Assembly (NCBI RefSeq): GCF_003933745.1
Contig: NZ_RSEB01000001.1
Span: 1 to 64,000 of the forward strand
Direction: 5' to 3'
Source of the DNA: Glycomyces terrestris
GTDB taxonomy: Bacteria; Actinomycetota; Actinomycetes; Mycobacteriales; Micromonosporaceae
DNA: 64,000 nt
Shown: positions 43,408 through 51,772 of the stretch, piece after piece
How the letters are laid out: every line of letters starts with the position of its first letter
Position numbering within the stretch: position 1 is the stretch's first letter
Position numbers and translations under genes: made by a program
Notes under the pieces: model-generated
The model's database searches: none
What the model was told of the DNA's origin: nothing
The model's input: the letters and a program-made list of their open reading frames with translations, nothing else

Positions 43408-43842
43408 TCAGGGCGCGTGCCCCGGGGCGTACTGGTCGGCGTACTCCCCCGTCGCGGGGACGACGGTGATGACGTCGACCATGACGCCGTCGGGGGCCGC
43501 GACGATGAAGTGGCGCTGCCCGAAGTCCTCGGTGCGCAGCGGGAGCAGCTCGGTCAGGCCCGCGGCGCCGACGAGCCGGCGGTGCTCGGCGTCGACGTCG
43601 TCGACCTCGAAGTTGAGGATCAGGCCGCCGCGGAGGGCGGCGCGGTGGCCGTCGGGGACGGTCGGGTGCGCGGCGTCGAGGATCGCCAGCTCGTACTGGG
43701 GCGCGTCGGGGCGGCGCAGGCTCACGTACCAGTCGGCGGCGAAGGTGGCCTCGAATCCGAAGTGGCGGGTGTAGAAGTCGCGCGCGACGGCGACGTCGCC
43801 GGTGGCGAGGACCGGGTAGAAGCCGGTCAGGCGGGTGGTCAT
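43408..43842 (-). CDS. VOC (glyoxalase/bleomycin-resistance) family protein
   Basis: A 144-residue VOC fold protein with two beta-alpha-beta-beta-beta modules ([53 protein letters not shown]). Metal ligands of glyoxalase I are not clearly conserved. Divergent from a TetR gene with two perfect operators between, so it is induced by the ligand of that regulator. Substrate unknown. Confidence 0.87.
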   Translation of the reverse strand: MTTRLTGFYPVLATGDVAVARDFYTRHFGFEATFAADWYVSLRRPDAPQYELAILDAAHPTVPDGHRAALRGGLILNFEVDDVDAEHRRLVGAAGLTELLPLRTEDFGQRHFIVAAPDGVMVDVITVVPATGEYADQYAPGHAP

Positions 43843-43858
43843 GGCGTGGTCTCCTTCG

Positions 43859-43913
43859 TCATCTTCGCATACCTTGGGTATGCGAAGATGATGTTAACAT
43901 ACCCTGGGTATGT
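43859..43913. promoter_or_regulatory. Two palindromic TetR operators
   Basis: TCATCTTCGCATACC (43859-43873) and its complement (43877-43891) flank TTG: a 15-bp perfect arm. A second dyad, ACATACCC-T-GGGTATGT, is at 43897-43913. Both share CATACC-YTG-GGTATG with centres 30 bp apart, in the divergent VOC/tetR promoter. Confidence 0.85.
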
Positions 43914-43929
43914 GAAACGGAGGTCGCGG

Positions 43930-44520
43930 ATGGGCAGGGCCGACCAGCGGGAGGCGACGCGGCGGGCACTCCTCGCCGAGGGGCGGCGGCGCTTCGCCGC
44001 CGCCGGGTACCACGAGGTGGTCCTCGCGGAGGTCGCGCAGGCCATCGGGGCCACGAAGGGCGCGGCGTACCACCACTTCGGGAGCAAGCTCGGGCTGTTC
44101 CGGGCGGTCGTGGCCGAGGTGCAGGACGAGCTCGGCGGGCGCGTCGCCGCCGCGGCCGACGCGGTCGCGGACCCCTGGGCGCAGCTGCGCGCCGGCTGCC
44201 GGGCGTTCCTGGCGTCCGGGACCGACCCGGCCGTGCGGCGCATCCTGCTCGAGGACGCCCCGGCGGTGCTCGGCTGGGACGAGTGGCGCGCGATGGACGA
44301 GGCGTCCTCAGCGCGGCACCTCGCCGAAGCGCTCGACTCGCTCGCGCGGGCCGGCGTGATCGCGGCGCAGCCGGTCGAGCCGTTCGCGCGGCTCCTGTCG
44401 GGCGCGATGAACGAGGCGGCGCTGTGGATCGCCCGCTCCGGCGACCCGCAGGCCCTCGACCAGGCCGCGGCCGCCCTCGACCGGCTCCTGGAGGGCCTGC
44501 GGGCTACCGAGGCGGCTTAG
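43930..44520 (+). CDS. TetR family transcriptional regulator
   Basis: A 196-residue regulator. HTH: LLAEGRRRFAAAGYHEVVLAEVAQAIGATKGAAYHHFGSKLGLFRAVV, highly typical. GGAGG lies five bases upstream of the ATG at 43930. Its divergent partner is the VOC gene, and the two operators between them make it an autoregulated repressor. Followed by 242 bp without gene (a 15-bp dyad CAGGTC-N3-GACCTG is at 44636-44650). Confidence 0.88.
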   Translation: MGRADQREATRRALLAEGRRRFAAAGYHEVVLAEVAQAIGATKGAAYHHFGSKLGLFRAVVAEVQDELGGRVAAAADAVADPWAQLRAGCRAFLASGTDPAVRRILLEDAPAVLGWDEWRAMDEASSARHLAEALDSLARAGVIAAQPVEPFARLLSGAMNEAALWIARSGDPQALDQAAAALDRLLEGLRATEAA

Positions 44521-44762
44521 TCGCAGTCGATCGGGCCTCCGGAAACCTGCAAGCGCGGGCAGCGGCCGCCGTCGAGTCCCGGCGGTCCGGACCGCGGCAC
44601 CGGTCGATCCTCGACGCCCCGAGGTGGGGCGCGATCAGGTCATCGACCTGTCGGACCGGTCGTCGATGCCGGGAGCATGCGTCGCGGTCGATCTCGTTTC
44701 GCCGTCCCAGCTCGTACCGGGTCGGCCTGGGCGCGCCGGACGGGGCGGTCCCGCCGGGCGGC

Positions 44763-45665
44763 TCAGAAGACGACGACGATCTTGCCGTTCAATCCCCCGC
44801 CCTGGAGGCGTTCGTGGGCGGCTCGTATCTCGCCGAGGCCGAACACGGCGTGCACGCGGGGCCGCAGCGAGCCGTCGTCGACCAGTCGCGCCAGCTCGCG
44901 CAGTCCGGCGCCGTCCTCGCGCACCTGATTGACGACGGTCTCGACACCGCGCGAGGACAGGTCGGGGATCGGGCCTGCCTGCGTCGCGACGGACAGGTAC
45001 CGCCCGCCGTCGGCGACCGCCTCGGTCGTGAAGGCGCCGAACGTGTCGAACACCGCGTCATATGCGCGGGAGCGGAGCTCTCGGCGGTCTGCCGTGGCGG
45101 TGCCGGCACCGTGTTCGAGCGCGGGAGCCACCTGTTCGTCGCGCGAGACCAGGGCGTCGACCTCGATGCCGCGGGCGCGGGCGATCTGGAGCGCGTTGCC
45201 GCCGACCGCGCCGCCGGCCCCGGTGACGAGCAGCCGCTGCCCGGCGGACAACCCCAGCCAGTCCAGCGACTGCAGCGCCGTCAGTCCCGCGAGCGGCAGC
45301 GTGGCCGCCTCCATGAGGCTGGCCGCCGCCGGCGCGGGCGCCACGGCCCGAGCGGGGACCGCGACCAGATCGGCCCAGGTTCCTCGGCCGTCGGCGAGCT
45401 GGTGCGACATGGCGATGACGCGGTCCCCGGTTCGCAGACCGCTTCGGGCGCCTTCGACCACGATCCCCGCCAAGTCCCAGCCGAGCGTGGCCGGCAGCGG
45501 TGTCGTCTCACCGAAGACGCCTTCCCGTGTCTTGACGTCCACGGGGTTCAGGCTCGTCGCGACCGTGCGGACCAGCACCTCGCCGTCCTTCGGTTCCGGA
45601 GGGGAGGCCGACACCAGCCCGAGGACGTCGAGCGATCCGAACCGGTCGATCTGCACAGCGCGCAA
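44763..45665 (-). CDS. Zinc-free MDR-type quinone oxidoreductase / NADPH alcohol dehydrogenase-like
   Basis: A 300-residue MDR protein: N-terminal RAVQIDRFGSLDVL, GroES-like domain LNPVDVKTREGV...GWDLAGIV, Rossmann motif VTGAGGAVGGNALQIARARG. No structural-zinc Cys set, so NADPH:quinone oxidoreductase type. Start is TTG at 45665, chosen since GGGAAAGGG precedes it and family proteins begin MRAVQ; an ATG nine codons further upstream is less likely. Divergent from ccdA across 232 bp without gene. Confidence 0.85.
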   Translation of the reverse strand: MRAVQIDRFGSLDVLGLVSASPPEPKDGEVLVRTVATSLNPVDVKTREGVFGETTPLPATLGWDLAGIVVEGARSGLRTGDRVIAMSHQLADGRGTWADLVAVPARAVAPAPAAASLMEAATLPLAGLTALQSLDWLGLSAGQRLLVTGAGGAVGGNALQIARARGIEVDALVSRDEQVAPALEHGAGTATADRRELRSRAYDAVFDTFGAFTTEAVADGGRYLSVATQAGPIPDLSSRGVETVVNQVREDGAGLRELARLVDDGSLRPRVHAVFGLGEIRAAHERLQGGGLNGKIVVVF

Positions 45666-45897
45666 GAGAGCACCCTTTCCCAGTGAGGCCATTCGAGGTG
45701 GATCAACCCGCCGCCCGCACCGGGTATTCCTCGGGCGTCCCCGTGCGGGGCGGCCGATACCGCACTGCGCCTTGGCCGCTCGTCAGGACGCCGCCGCGTT
45801 CGGGGTGCGGGCGGCGCCGATCGCTCCGGTGCGAGAGTTCAGCTGACTGTAAGGACGATCCGCGGGGTTCGGGCCGCGGGCGCGGGACAATTTCTGC

Positions 45898-46674
45898 ATG
45901 ACCGAGCTCCCCTTCGCGTTCGCGCTCATCGCGGGCGCGGTCGCCGCCGTCAACCCGTGCGGGTTCGCGCTCCTGCCGGTGTACGCCGGATTCCTCATCA
46001 GCGGCGCCGCGGGCGAGGAGGTCTCGCGGCGGCAGGCGCTGGCGCGGGCCGGGCTGTTCTCGCTCGCGGTGACGATCGGGTTCACGGCGGTCTTCGGCGC
46101 GTTCGGGCTCGTCGTCTCGTTCGTCGCGGTGAACTTGGCGGCGGTGCTGCCGTGGGTGACCGTGGGCGTGGGCGCCGCGGTCGCGGCGGTCGGGGTGTGG
46201 CTCCTGCTGGGCCGGGAGCTGCCGTCGTTCCTGCCGCGCATCGGGGGCCGCGAGGTGCGCCGCTCGTTCGGTTCGATGACGGTCTTCGGGCTGCTGTACG
46301 CGCTCGCGTCGCTGTCGTGCACCGTCGCGCCGTTCCTGGCGGTCATGGCGCAGACGTTCCGCTCGGCCTCGGTGCTCGGCGGGACGCTGGTGTTCCTGGC
46401 GTACGCGCTCGGCATGGCGCTGGTCGTGGGGGCGGTCTCGCTCGCTATCGCCTTGGCGCGCCAGGGCATGGTGGCCTGGATGCGGCGCCAGTACCCGAAG
46501 GTGACGCGGGTCGTGGGCGCTCTGCTCGTCGTCGCGGGGCTCTACGTGGCGTACTACGGCTGGTGGGACATGCGGGTGCTCGCGGGCGGCGACCCCTCCG
46601 ACCCGGTGGTCGAAGGGGCGCGCACCGTGCAGCGGTTCCTGGAGGAGGTCGTGCGGTCGGTGTTCGGCGGGTGA
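45898..46674 (+). CDS. ccdA: CcdA-type thiol-disulfide transporter
   Basis: A 258-residue membrane protein with six spans in DsbD-beta/CcdA style. The two reactive Cys are Cys21 (VNPCGFALLP) and Cys141 (SLSCTVAPF), both in conserved positions next to Pro. It carries electrons from cytosolic thioredoxin across the membrane for cytochrome c maturation or disulfide reduction. Converges on a TlpA-like lipoprotein gene one base apart, its probable redox partner. Confidence 0.9.
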   Translation: MTELPFAFALIAGAVAAVNPCGFALLPVYAGFLISGAAGEEVSRRQALARAGLFSLAVTIGFTAVFGAFGLVVSFVAVNLAAVLPWVTVGVGAAVAAVGVWLLLGRELPSFLPRIGGREVRRSFGSMTVFGLLYALASLSCTVAPFLAVMAQTFRSASVLGGTLVFLAYALGMALVVGAVSLAIALARQGMVAWMRRQYPKVTRVVGALLVVAGLYVAYYGWWDMRVLAGGDPSDPVVEGARTVQRFLEEVVRSVFGG

Positions 46675-46675
46675 G

Positions 46676-47257
46676 TCAGCCGAGTCCGGCGACCTTCTCG
46701 TCGAGCTCGCCGCCCGAGAACGACCCGCTGTCGACGATCTCGCCCGCCGAGTCCAGGAGCACGTAGGTGCTCTGGGAGGTCACGTCGAACCGGGTCCACA
46801 GCTCCCCGTCGGGGCTCTGGAGGTGCGTGGCCTCGGCGGTGCCGGTGTCCTCCACGAACGCCTGGAGCTGCTCCTCGGTGCTGGAGCGGTAGAGGCCGGT
46901 CCCGGCGACGCCGACGACGGCGACCCGGTCCCCGTGCTCCTCGATCAGGGCCTCCACGTCCGGCCCCTGGCCCTGGCAGATCGGGCAGTCCTCCTGCCAG
47001 AACCACAGCACGGCGGGCCTGCCGGCCAGCGACGAGCCCTCGAAGGCGTCGCCGTCGACGGTGGTGGCGGTGAAGTCCAGCAGTTCCGGGACGGCGGCGT
47101 CGGTCTCGGCGGCGGTCGACTCGCCGGGCGCGGTGGTGGTCTCGCCCATGGTGGTCGCCGCGTCTCCGGTGTCGTCGGGCTCCTCCGAGCCGCACGCGCT
47201 CAGGGCGAGGACGGCCGCGGCCGCGGCGGCCGCGACGCCGATGACGGTGCGCTTCAT
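46676..47257 (-). CDS. TlpA/redoxin-like lipoprotein with CPIC active site
   Basis: A 193-residue lipoprotein. The lipobox ends at Cys22 (LSAC), followed by a Thr/Ala/Glu-rich linker, then a thioredoxin fold with EDCPICQG (Cys91-Cys94). CPIC resembles resA/TlpA and DsbE-type sites. It likely reduces or oxidises disulfides outside the membrane, with electrons from CcdA, which is encoded convergently one base away. AT-rich regulatory sites are not evident. Confidence 0.88.
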   Translation of the reverse strand: MKRTVIGVAAAAAAAVLALSACGSEEPDDTGDAATTMGETTTAPGESTAAETDAAVPELLDFTATTVDGDAFEGSSLAGRPAVLWFWQEDCPICQGQGPDVEALIEEHGDRVAVVGVAGTGLYRSSTEEQLQAFVEDTGTAEATHLQSPDGELWTRFDVTSQSTYVLLDSAGEIVDSGSFSGGELDEKVAGLG

Positions 47258-47384
47258 GGCAATGCTCCGTTCGTCAGGGTGATCGTCCTTTCATCCTGCC
47301 CGCCAGGGGCCGTGCGGGCGCGCGGGAATCCTTACGTTCCGGTGAAGTCTCGCGGGGTCGACCCGCGCCGAGATGCGGCCGCGC

Positions 47385-47860
47385 TCAGGAGGGCAGCGGC
47401 TCGCCCGTCTCCAGGAGCGTCTTCAGGCTCGACAGGAGTGCGGGCCAGCCTTCGCCGATCATGTCGCGGACGGTGCTGCCGGGTGCGAAGCCGTCGTGGA
47501 CGACGGTGAGCTTGACGGCGGCGCCCGCCGGTTCGAGCGTGAAGCCGACCCGGGAACGCGGCTCGCGGCGATCCGGGCGCGAAGCTCCTCGTCGACGCCG
47601 GCTCCGGCCGCCCATTCGGGGGTGAAGGTGTGCCAGGTGTAGGACAGGCGCCGCGGCGGGTCGCACTCGAGGACCCGCTGCCCGGGATCGCTCGTCGTCG
47701 TCCCGCGTTCGACCCAGGCCATGGGCGCGCCGGGCGTCCAGTCGGTCGCGAAGGCCACGCCCCAGTACCGCCGGGTGGACTCGGGGTCCGTCAGGGCCTG
47801 CCAGAGCCGTTCGGGCGTGGTCTTGACGTACGTGACGTAGACGAAGGCGTCGTCGCCCAT
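47385..47860 (-). pseudogene. SRPBCC/AHSA1-like gene broken by a frameshift
   Basis: Frame 1 starts at the ATG 47858-47860 (GGAGGAG six bases upstream) and encodes DDAFVYVTYVKTTPERLWQAL...DEELRARIAAS, a typical activator-of-Hsp90/START-like fold. Homology then continues in another frame as SRVGFTLEPAGAAVKLTVVHDGF...GWPALLSSLKTLLETGE to the stop at 47385. The switch lies near 47550-47572, and the joined length is not a multiple of three. Either a genuine pseudogene or a one-base sequencing error. The ArsR repressor that usually precedes these genes is missing. Confidence 0.75.
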
Positions 47861-48087
47861 GTGGTGCTCCTCCGGTGCGAGTCGGCCGCAGGCGAGTCCG
47901 GTGACGGGCATCGCGGCCGCAAGTGGTCGGCGATGGCTCCAGTCTCGGCCATCCGGGGGCCCGGCGTCGTCTTCTTCACAGGTCCGTCGCCCCGCGGGTG
48001 CCGGCCGGGCCGGGCGTCATGCCGTCTCCGTGAAGGCGGCGTCGCGGCGGGGTTCCGGCCCCGGCGCGGTGCCGCTAGCGTGGCGGC

Positions 48088-48885
48088 ATGGACGAGCATG
48101 AGCGGCACCGGCACGCGTCGTCGTTCGGGGCGGTGGCCGAGGCGTACGCGGAGCACCGGCCGGACTATGCGCCGGCGGCGGTCGGCTGGGCGCTGGAGCC
48201 GGCGCCCGGTCGGCGCGTGCTCGATCTCGGGGCCGGCACCGGGAAGCTGACCGGGGCGCTGATCGCTCGGGGCGCCGAGGTCGTGGCGGTCGAGCCCGAC
48301 GCGGCGATGCTGGCCGAGCTGCGCCGGTCCCTGCCCGGGGTGCGGGCGCTCGCGGGCAGTGCCGAGGCGATCCCGCTGCCGGACGCCGCGGTGGACGCGG
48401 TGGTCGCGGGGAACGCCATGCACTGGTTCGACATGGACGCCGCCGGGCCGGAGATCGCCCGCGTCCTGGCGCCCGGCGGGGTGCTCGCCGGGTTGTGGAA
48501 CGTCGTCGACGACGGGGTCGCGTGGGTGCGCGGCCTGGTGGAGGCCGGCGGCCCGGCGGCCATCGGGCCGCGCGACACGCCCGCCGGATGGCGGGCCGCG
48601 ACGGCGGGCATCCACCTGCCGCGGGCCGGTGTGCCGAGGTTCGGCTCGCCGGAGCGGGCCGAGTTCGCGCACGGTCAGCGCCGCACGGCGGACTCGCTCG
48701 TCGCCGCGCTCGCGACCCGGGCGGGCCTGGTCGTCATGCCGGAGCCGGAGCGGACGGCGGTGCTGGCCCGGGTCCGGGCGTACCTGGCGGGTCGGCCCGA
48801 GACGGCCGAGGGCGAGTTCACGTGGCCGCTGCGGACCGGCGTGCTGCGGCTGCGAAGGGGCGAGTCCGCTTCGGCGGCAGCGTGA
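48088..48885 (+). CDS. Class I SAM-dependent methyltransferase
   Basis: A 265-residue methyltransferase: SAM motif I VLDLGAGTGKLTGAL (near residue 44), acidic end of strand 2 VAVEPDAAMLAELRR, and motif for substrate site GNAMHWFD. Closest to UbiE/Methyltransf_11 proteins. The N-terminal FGAVAEAYAEHRPDY is typical. Substrate unknown. Converges on the LacI gene, four bases apart. Confidence 0.87.
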   Translation: MDEHERHRHASSFGAVAEAYAEHRPDYAPAAVGWALEPAPGRRVLDLGAGTGKLTGALIARGAEVVAVEPDAAMLAELRRSLPGVRALAGSAEAIPLPDAAVDAVVAGNAMHWFDMDAAGPEIARVLAPGGVLAGLWNVVDDGVAWVRGLVEAGGPAAIGPRDTPAGWRAATAGIHLPRAGVPRFGSPERAEFAHGQRRTADSLVAALATRAGLVVMPEPERTAVLARVRAYLAGRPETAEGEFTWPLRTGVLRLRRGESASAAA

Positions 48886-48889
48886 CTCG

Positions 48890-49924
48890 TCAGCGGGCCG
48901 GGGCGGGGCCGGTGGAGTCGCGGACGGTGAGGGTCGTCGCGAGGTGGAGGTGCTGGGAGGCGGGCTTGACGCCCTTGGCCATGCCGAGGACGGTCTCGAC
49001 GGCCATGCGGCCCATGCCGGTGAGCGGCTGCTCCACGGAGGTGAGGCCGGGTGAGGTCCACTCGGCGAGTTCGGTGCCGTCGAAGCCGGTGACGGAGAGG
49101 TCGCCGGGGACGTCGACGCCGAGCTCCTTCGCCGCCGCGAGGACGCCGATGGCGATCTCGTCGTTGCCGGCGACGACGGCGGTCGGGCGGGGGTCGAGGG
49201 CGAGGAGGCTGCGGGCGTTGGCGAATCCGGCTTCGACGGTGAAGGCGTCGTGGCGGACCAGATCGCGGTCGAAGGGCAGGTCGGCGGCGTCGAGCGCGGC
49301 CCGGTAGCCCTGGAACCGCTCGGCGGAGGGATCGGAGTGCGGCGGTCCGCCGATCCAGGCGATGCGCCGGTGGCCCAGGCGGATGACGTGGTCGGTCGCG
49401 GAGCGGGCGCCGGCCCAGTTGGTGGAGCCGATGGTGACGACGCGGGAGTCGGCGGCGCCGAGCGGGTCGATCGCCGCCACGGGCAGTCCCCGGGCGCCCG
49501 CGGCGGCGAGCAGCGGCTCGGGCACGGGCACGGCGAGTTCGATGAGGCCGACGGCGCCGGCCGCCTGGAGTTCCGTGATCCAGGCGTCGGCGGTCTCCGC
49601 GCCCACGGGGCCGTCCGGCGCCAGGCGGAGCAGGAGCTCGGTGCCCGCTTCGGTGGCGGCGGCGAGGATCTCCTGGAGCACGGTGCCGGCGTAGGGGGAG
49701 GCCATGAAGTCGAGCACGACCACCAGGGCCGGGCGCCGGGGGAGGTCGCGCGGTCGCGGTCCCGCATAACCGGTCTCGGCGACGACGGCGAGCACGTGCT
49801 CGCGGGTGGCGGCGGAGACGTCACTGCGTCCATTGAGGACTTTGGAGACGGTCGAGGGCGCGACGCCCGCCCGCGCGGCGACGTCGTTCAGGGTGACCTT
49901 GCCGCGTCGGGACTGCCGGTTCAC
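48890..49924 (-). CDS. LacI family repressor of the GH39 gene
   Basis: A 344-residue LacI regulator: HTH KVTLNDVAARAGVAPSTVSKVLNGRSDVSAATREHV, hinge, then a periplasmic-binding-protein-like sugar domain. Start is GTG at 49924. Two identical-class operators CGAAA-N2-TTTCG flank the divergent promoters of this gene and GH39, so it very likely responds to xylose or xylo-oligosaccharides released by the enzyme. Confidence 0.9.
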   Translation of the reverse strand: MNRQSRRGKVTLNDVAARAGVAPSTVSKVLNGRSDVSAATREHVLAVVAETGYAGPRPRDLPRRPALVVVLDFMASPYAGTVLQEILAAATEAGTELLLRLAPDGPVGAETADAWITELQAAGAVGLIELAVPVPEPLLAAAGARGLPVAAIDPLGAADSRVVTIGSTNWAGARSATDHVIRLGHRRIAWIGGPPHSDPSAERFQGYRAALDAADLPFDRDLVRHDAFTVEAGFANARSLLALDPRPTAVVAGNDEIAIGVLAAAKELGVDVPGDLSVTGFDGTELAEWTSPGLTSVEQPLTGMGRMAVETVLGMAKGVKPASQHLHLATTLTVRDSTGPAPAR

Positions 49925-49945
49925 GATCGCACCTTCCAGGGGTTT

Positions 49946-49957
49946 CGAAACATTTCG
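49946..49957. promoter_or_regulatory. LacI operator O1 (CGAAA-N2-TTTCG)
   Basis: CGAAACATTTCG is a dyad 22 bp upstream of the lacI start. Same core as the operator at 50057, centres 111 bp apart. Confidence 0.7.
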
Positions 49958-50005
49958 AGGATAACACCGTGCGTTCGGTGAAGTAAAGACGCATGACAGC
50001 GCCTA

Positions 50006-50034
50006 TTGACCGGGGTCGGTTCCGGCGTTTACCC
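50006..50034 (+). promoter_or_regulatory. Putative GH39 promoter
   Basis: TTGACC (50006-50011) with a -10-like TTACCC (50029-50034) at 17-bp spacing; the LacI operator at 50057-50068 lies just past the expected transcription start. Confidence 0.45.
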
Positions 50035-50056
50035 TCCATGCGGACCGAGAAACTTT

Positions 50057-50068
50057 CGAAATGTTTCG
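50057..50068. promoter_or_regulatory. LacI operator O2 (CGAAA-N2-TTTCG)
   Basis: CGAAATGTTTCG is a dyad between the putative GH39 promoter and start codon. Confidence 0.72.
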
Positions 50069-50095
50069 AAGATGATGCAGAGCGAAGTGAGCAGC

Positions 50096-51727
50096 ATGGC
50101 GAACACCCTCCGATCCGCGATCACCGTCGACGGCCGCCCGTGCGAGGAGACCCCGCTGGTGCACGTGTGGAACGAGTGCGCCGGCGCGGGCCGGGCGAAC
50201 GAGGCCCTGCGGGCGGACTGGCAGCGGCAGTTCGCCGAGGCCGTGGACGTGCTCGGGTTCAGGTACGTGCGCTTCCACGGCCTGTTCCACGACGACATGT
50301 TCGTCTACCGGGAGAGCAGCGGCGGCGGCTTCGGCCCGAACACGCCCCTGCCGGAGCCGGTGCACACGTTCAGCTACGTGGACAAGGTCTTCGACTTCAT
50401 CCTGGAGACCGGCGCCCGCCCGTTCGTCGAGCTCGGCTTCATGCCGCGCGAACTCGCGACGCAGACCGAGACGGTGTTCTGGTGGGGCGCCCATTGCAGC
50501 CCGCCGAAGGACATGGGCCGCTGGGTCGAGCTGGTCACCGCGACCGTCGAGCACTGGATCGAGCGGTACGGGCTCGACGAGGTCCGGCGCTGGCGCTTCG
50601 AGGTGTGGAACGAGCCGAACCTGGTGCCGCACTTCTGGACCGGCACGAGGACCGAGTACTTCGAGCTGTACGAGGCGACCGCGGCGGCGATCAAGCGGAT
50701 CGACCCTGAGCTGCGCGTCGGCGGGCCCTCCACGAGCGTGTTCGTGCCCGACGACCGGTACAAGGGCGAAGTCGAGGACCGCTCGAAGGAGCACGCCACC
50801 GCGGCCGCGGCCGACGTGGACGCCCTCGACTGGCGTCCGGTGTGGATCGAGGAGTTCCTCGACTGGTGCGAGCGGCGGCGGGTCCCGGTCGACTTCGTCT
50901 CGACCCACACCTACCCGACCGACTACGCGTTCGACGTGAACGGCGTGGGCGTGCCGCTCTCGCGCTACGCCGACGCCACCCGCGACGACCTCACCCTCCT
51001 GCGCAAGCTCATCGCCGCCAGCGCGTTCCCCGACGCGGAAGTGCACATCACGGAGTGGTCGACCTCCCCGTCCTCGCGGGACCGCATGCACGACACGGTG
51101 TTCGCGGCCACCGCGATCACGCGCGCGTACCTCCAGTGCGCCCCGCTCGCCGAGTCGATCTCGTACTGGACGTTCACCGACGTCTTCGAGGAGGGCGGGG
51201 CCGGGATCGGGCCCTTCCACGGCGGGTTCGGCCTGGTGAACGAGCAGGGCATCCACAAGCCGACGTTCCACGCGTTCAGGATGCTGGGCGCCCTCGGCGA
51301 CCGGCTGCTGCATTCGACGCCGCACGGCGCGGTGACCCGCGACAGCCGCACCGGCGCGGTGTCGGCCCTGTTCTGCAACTACCCCGAGGAGATGGGCACG
51401 GCGTCGGTCGGCTCGGCCGACTCGTACGAGGCGACGCGGCACCTGGCGGGGAAGGGTCCGAACCGGAGGGTGCGGCACGAGGTCGCCGGTCTGGAGCCGG
51501 GCGCGGTGTTCGTGGTCGAGGTCCTCGACTGGGAGCACGGGAACCCGGCCGAGGAGTGGCACCGGCTCGGGAGCCCGGTGAACCTCTCGCGGGAGGAGGC
51601 GCGGCACCTGGCGGCGGTCGCGGACGCGCTGCTGCGGTACACGGTGACCGTGCCCGAGTCGGGCGTGCTCGACCTCGATCTGGACCTGGCGCCGTGGGCA
51701 GTGGCGTCGGTGCGGCAGGCGGTCTGA
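50096..51727 (+). CDS. GH39 beta-xylosidase
   Basis: A 543-residue glycoside hydrolase family 39 enzyme with no signal peptide, so intracellular. Acid/base Glu173 (EVWNEPN), nucleophile Glu320 (ITEWS), and FVSTHTYPTDY between are family hallmarks; a C-terminal beta-sandwich follows. It removes xylose from the non-reducing end of imported xylo-oligosaccharides. ATG at 50096 is preceded by GAAGTGAG; ATGs seven and eight codons earlier also exist. Controlled by the divergent LacI. Ends at a strong terminator. Confidence 0.92.
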   Translation: MANTLRSAITVDGRPCEETPLVHVWNECAGAGRANEALRADWQRQFAEAVDVLGFRYVRFHGLFHDDMFVYRESSGGGFGPNTPLPEPVHTFSYVDKVFDFILETGARPFVELGFMPRELATQTETVFWWGAHCSPPKDMGRWVELVTATVEHWIERYGLDEVRRWRFEVWNEPNLVPHFWTGTRTEYFELYEATAAAIKRIDPELRVGGPSTSVFVPDDRYKGEVEDRSKEHATAAAADVDALDWRPVWIEEFLDWCERRRVPVDFVSTHTYPTDYAFDVNGVGVPLSRYADATRDDLTLLRKLIAASAFPDAEVHITEWSTSPSSRDRMHDTVFAATAITRAYLQCAPLAESISYWTFTDVFEEGGAGIGPFHGGFGLVNEQGIHKPTFHAFRMLGALGDRLLHSTPHGAVTRDSRTGAVSALFCNYPEEMGTASVGSADSYEATRHLAGKGPNRRVRHEVAGLEPGAVFVVEVLDWEHGNPAEEWHRLGSPVNLSREEARHLAAVADALLRYTVTVPESGVLDLDLDLAPWAVASVRQAV

Positions 51728-51737
51728 CGGTCCGGGC

Positions 51738-51767
51738 GGTCCCGGGCGGCGCGTGCCGCCCGGGACC
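51738..51767. terminator. Strong bidirectional terminator
   Basis: GGTCCCGGGCGGC (51738-51750) pairs perfectly with GCCGCCCGGGACC (51755-51767), loop GCGT, between convergent GH39 and amidohydrolase genes. Confidence 0.8.
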
Positions 51768-51772
51768 GGCGC

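Noticed and set aside
45849..47335. GTAAGGA motif shared upstream of ccdA and the CPIC lipoprotein gene as a common promoter element
   Set aside because: Different distances to the start codons and no matching -10; probably chance.
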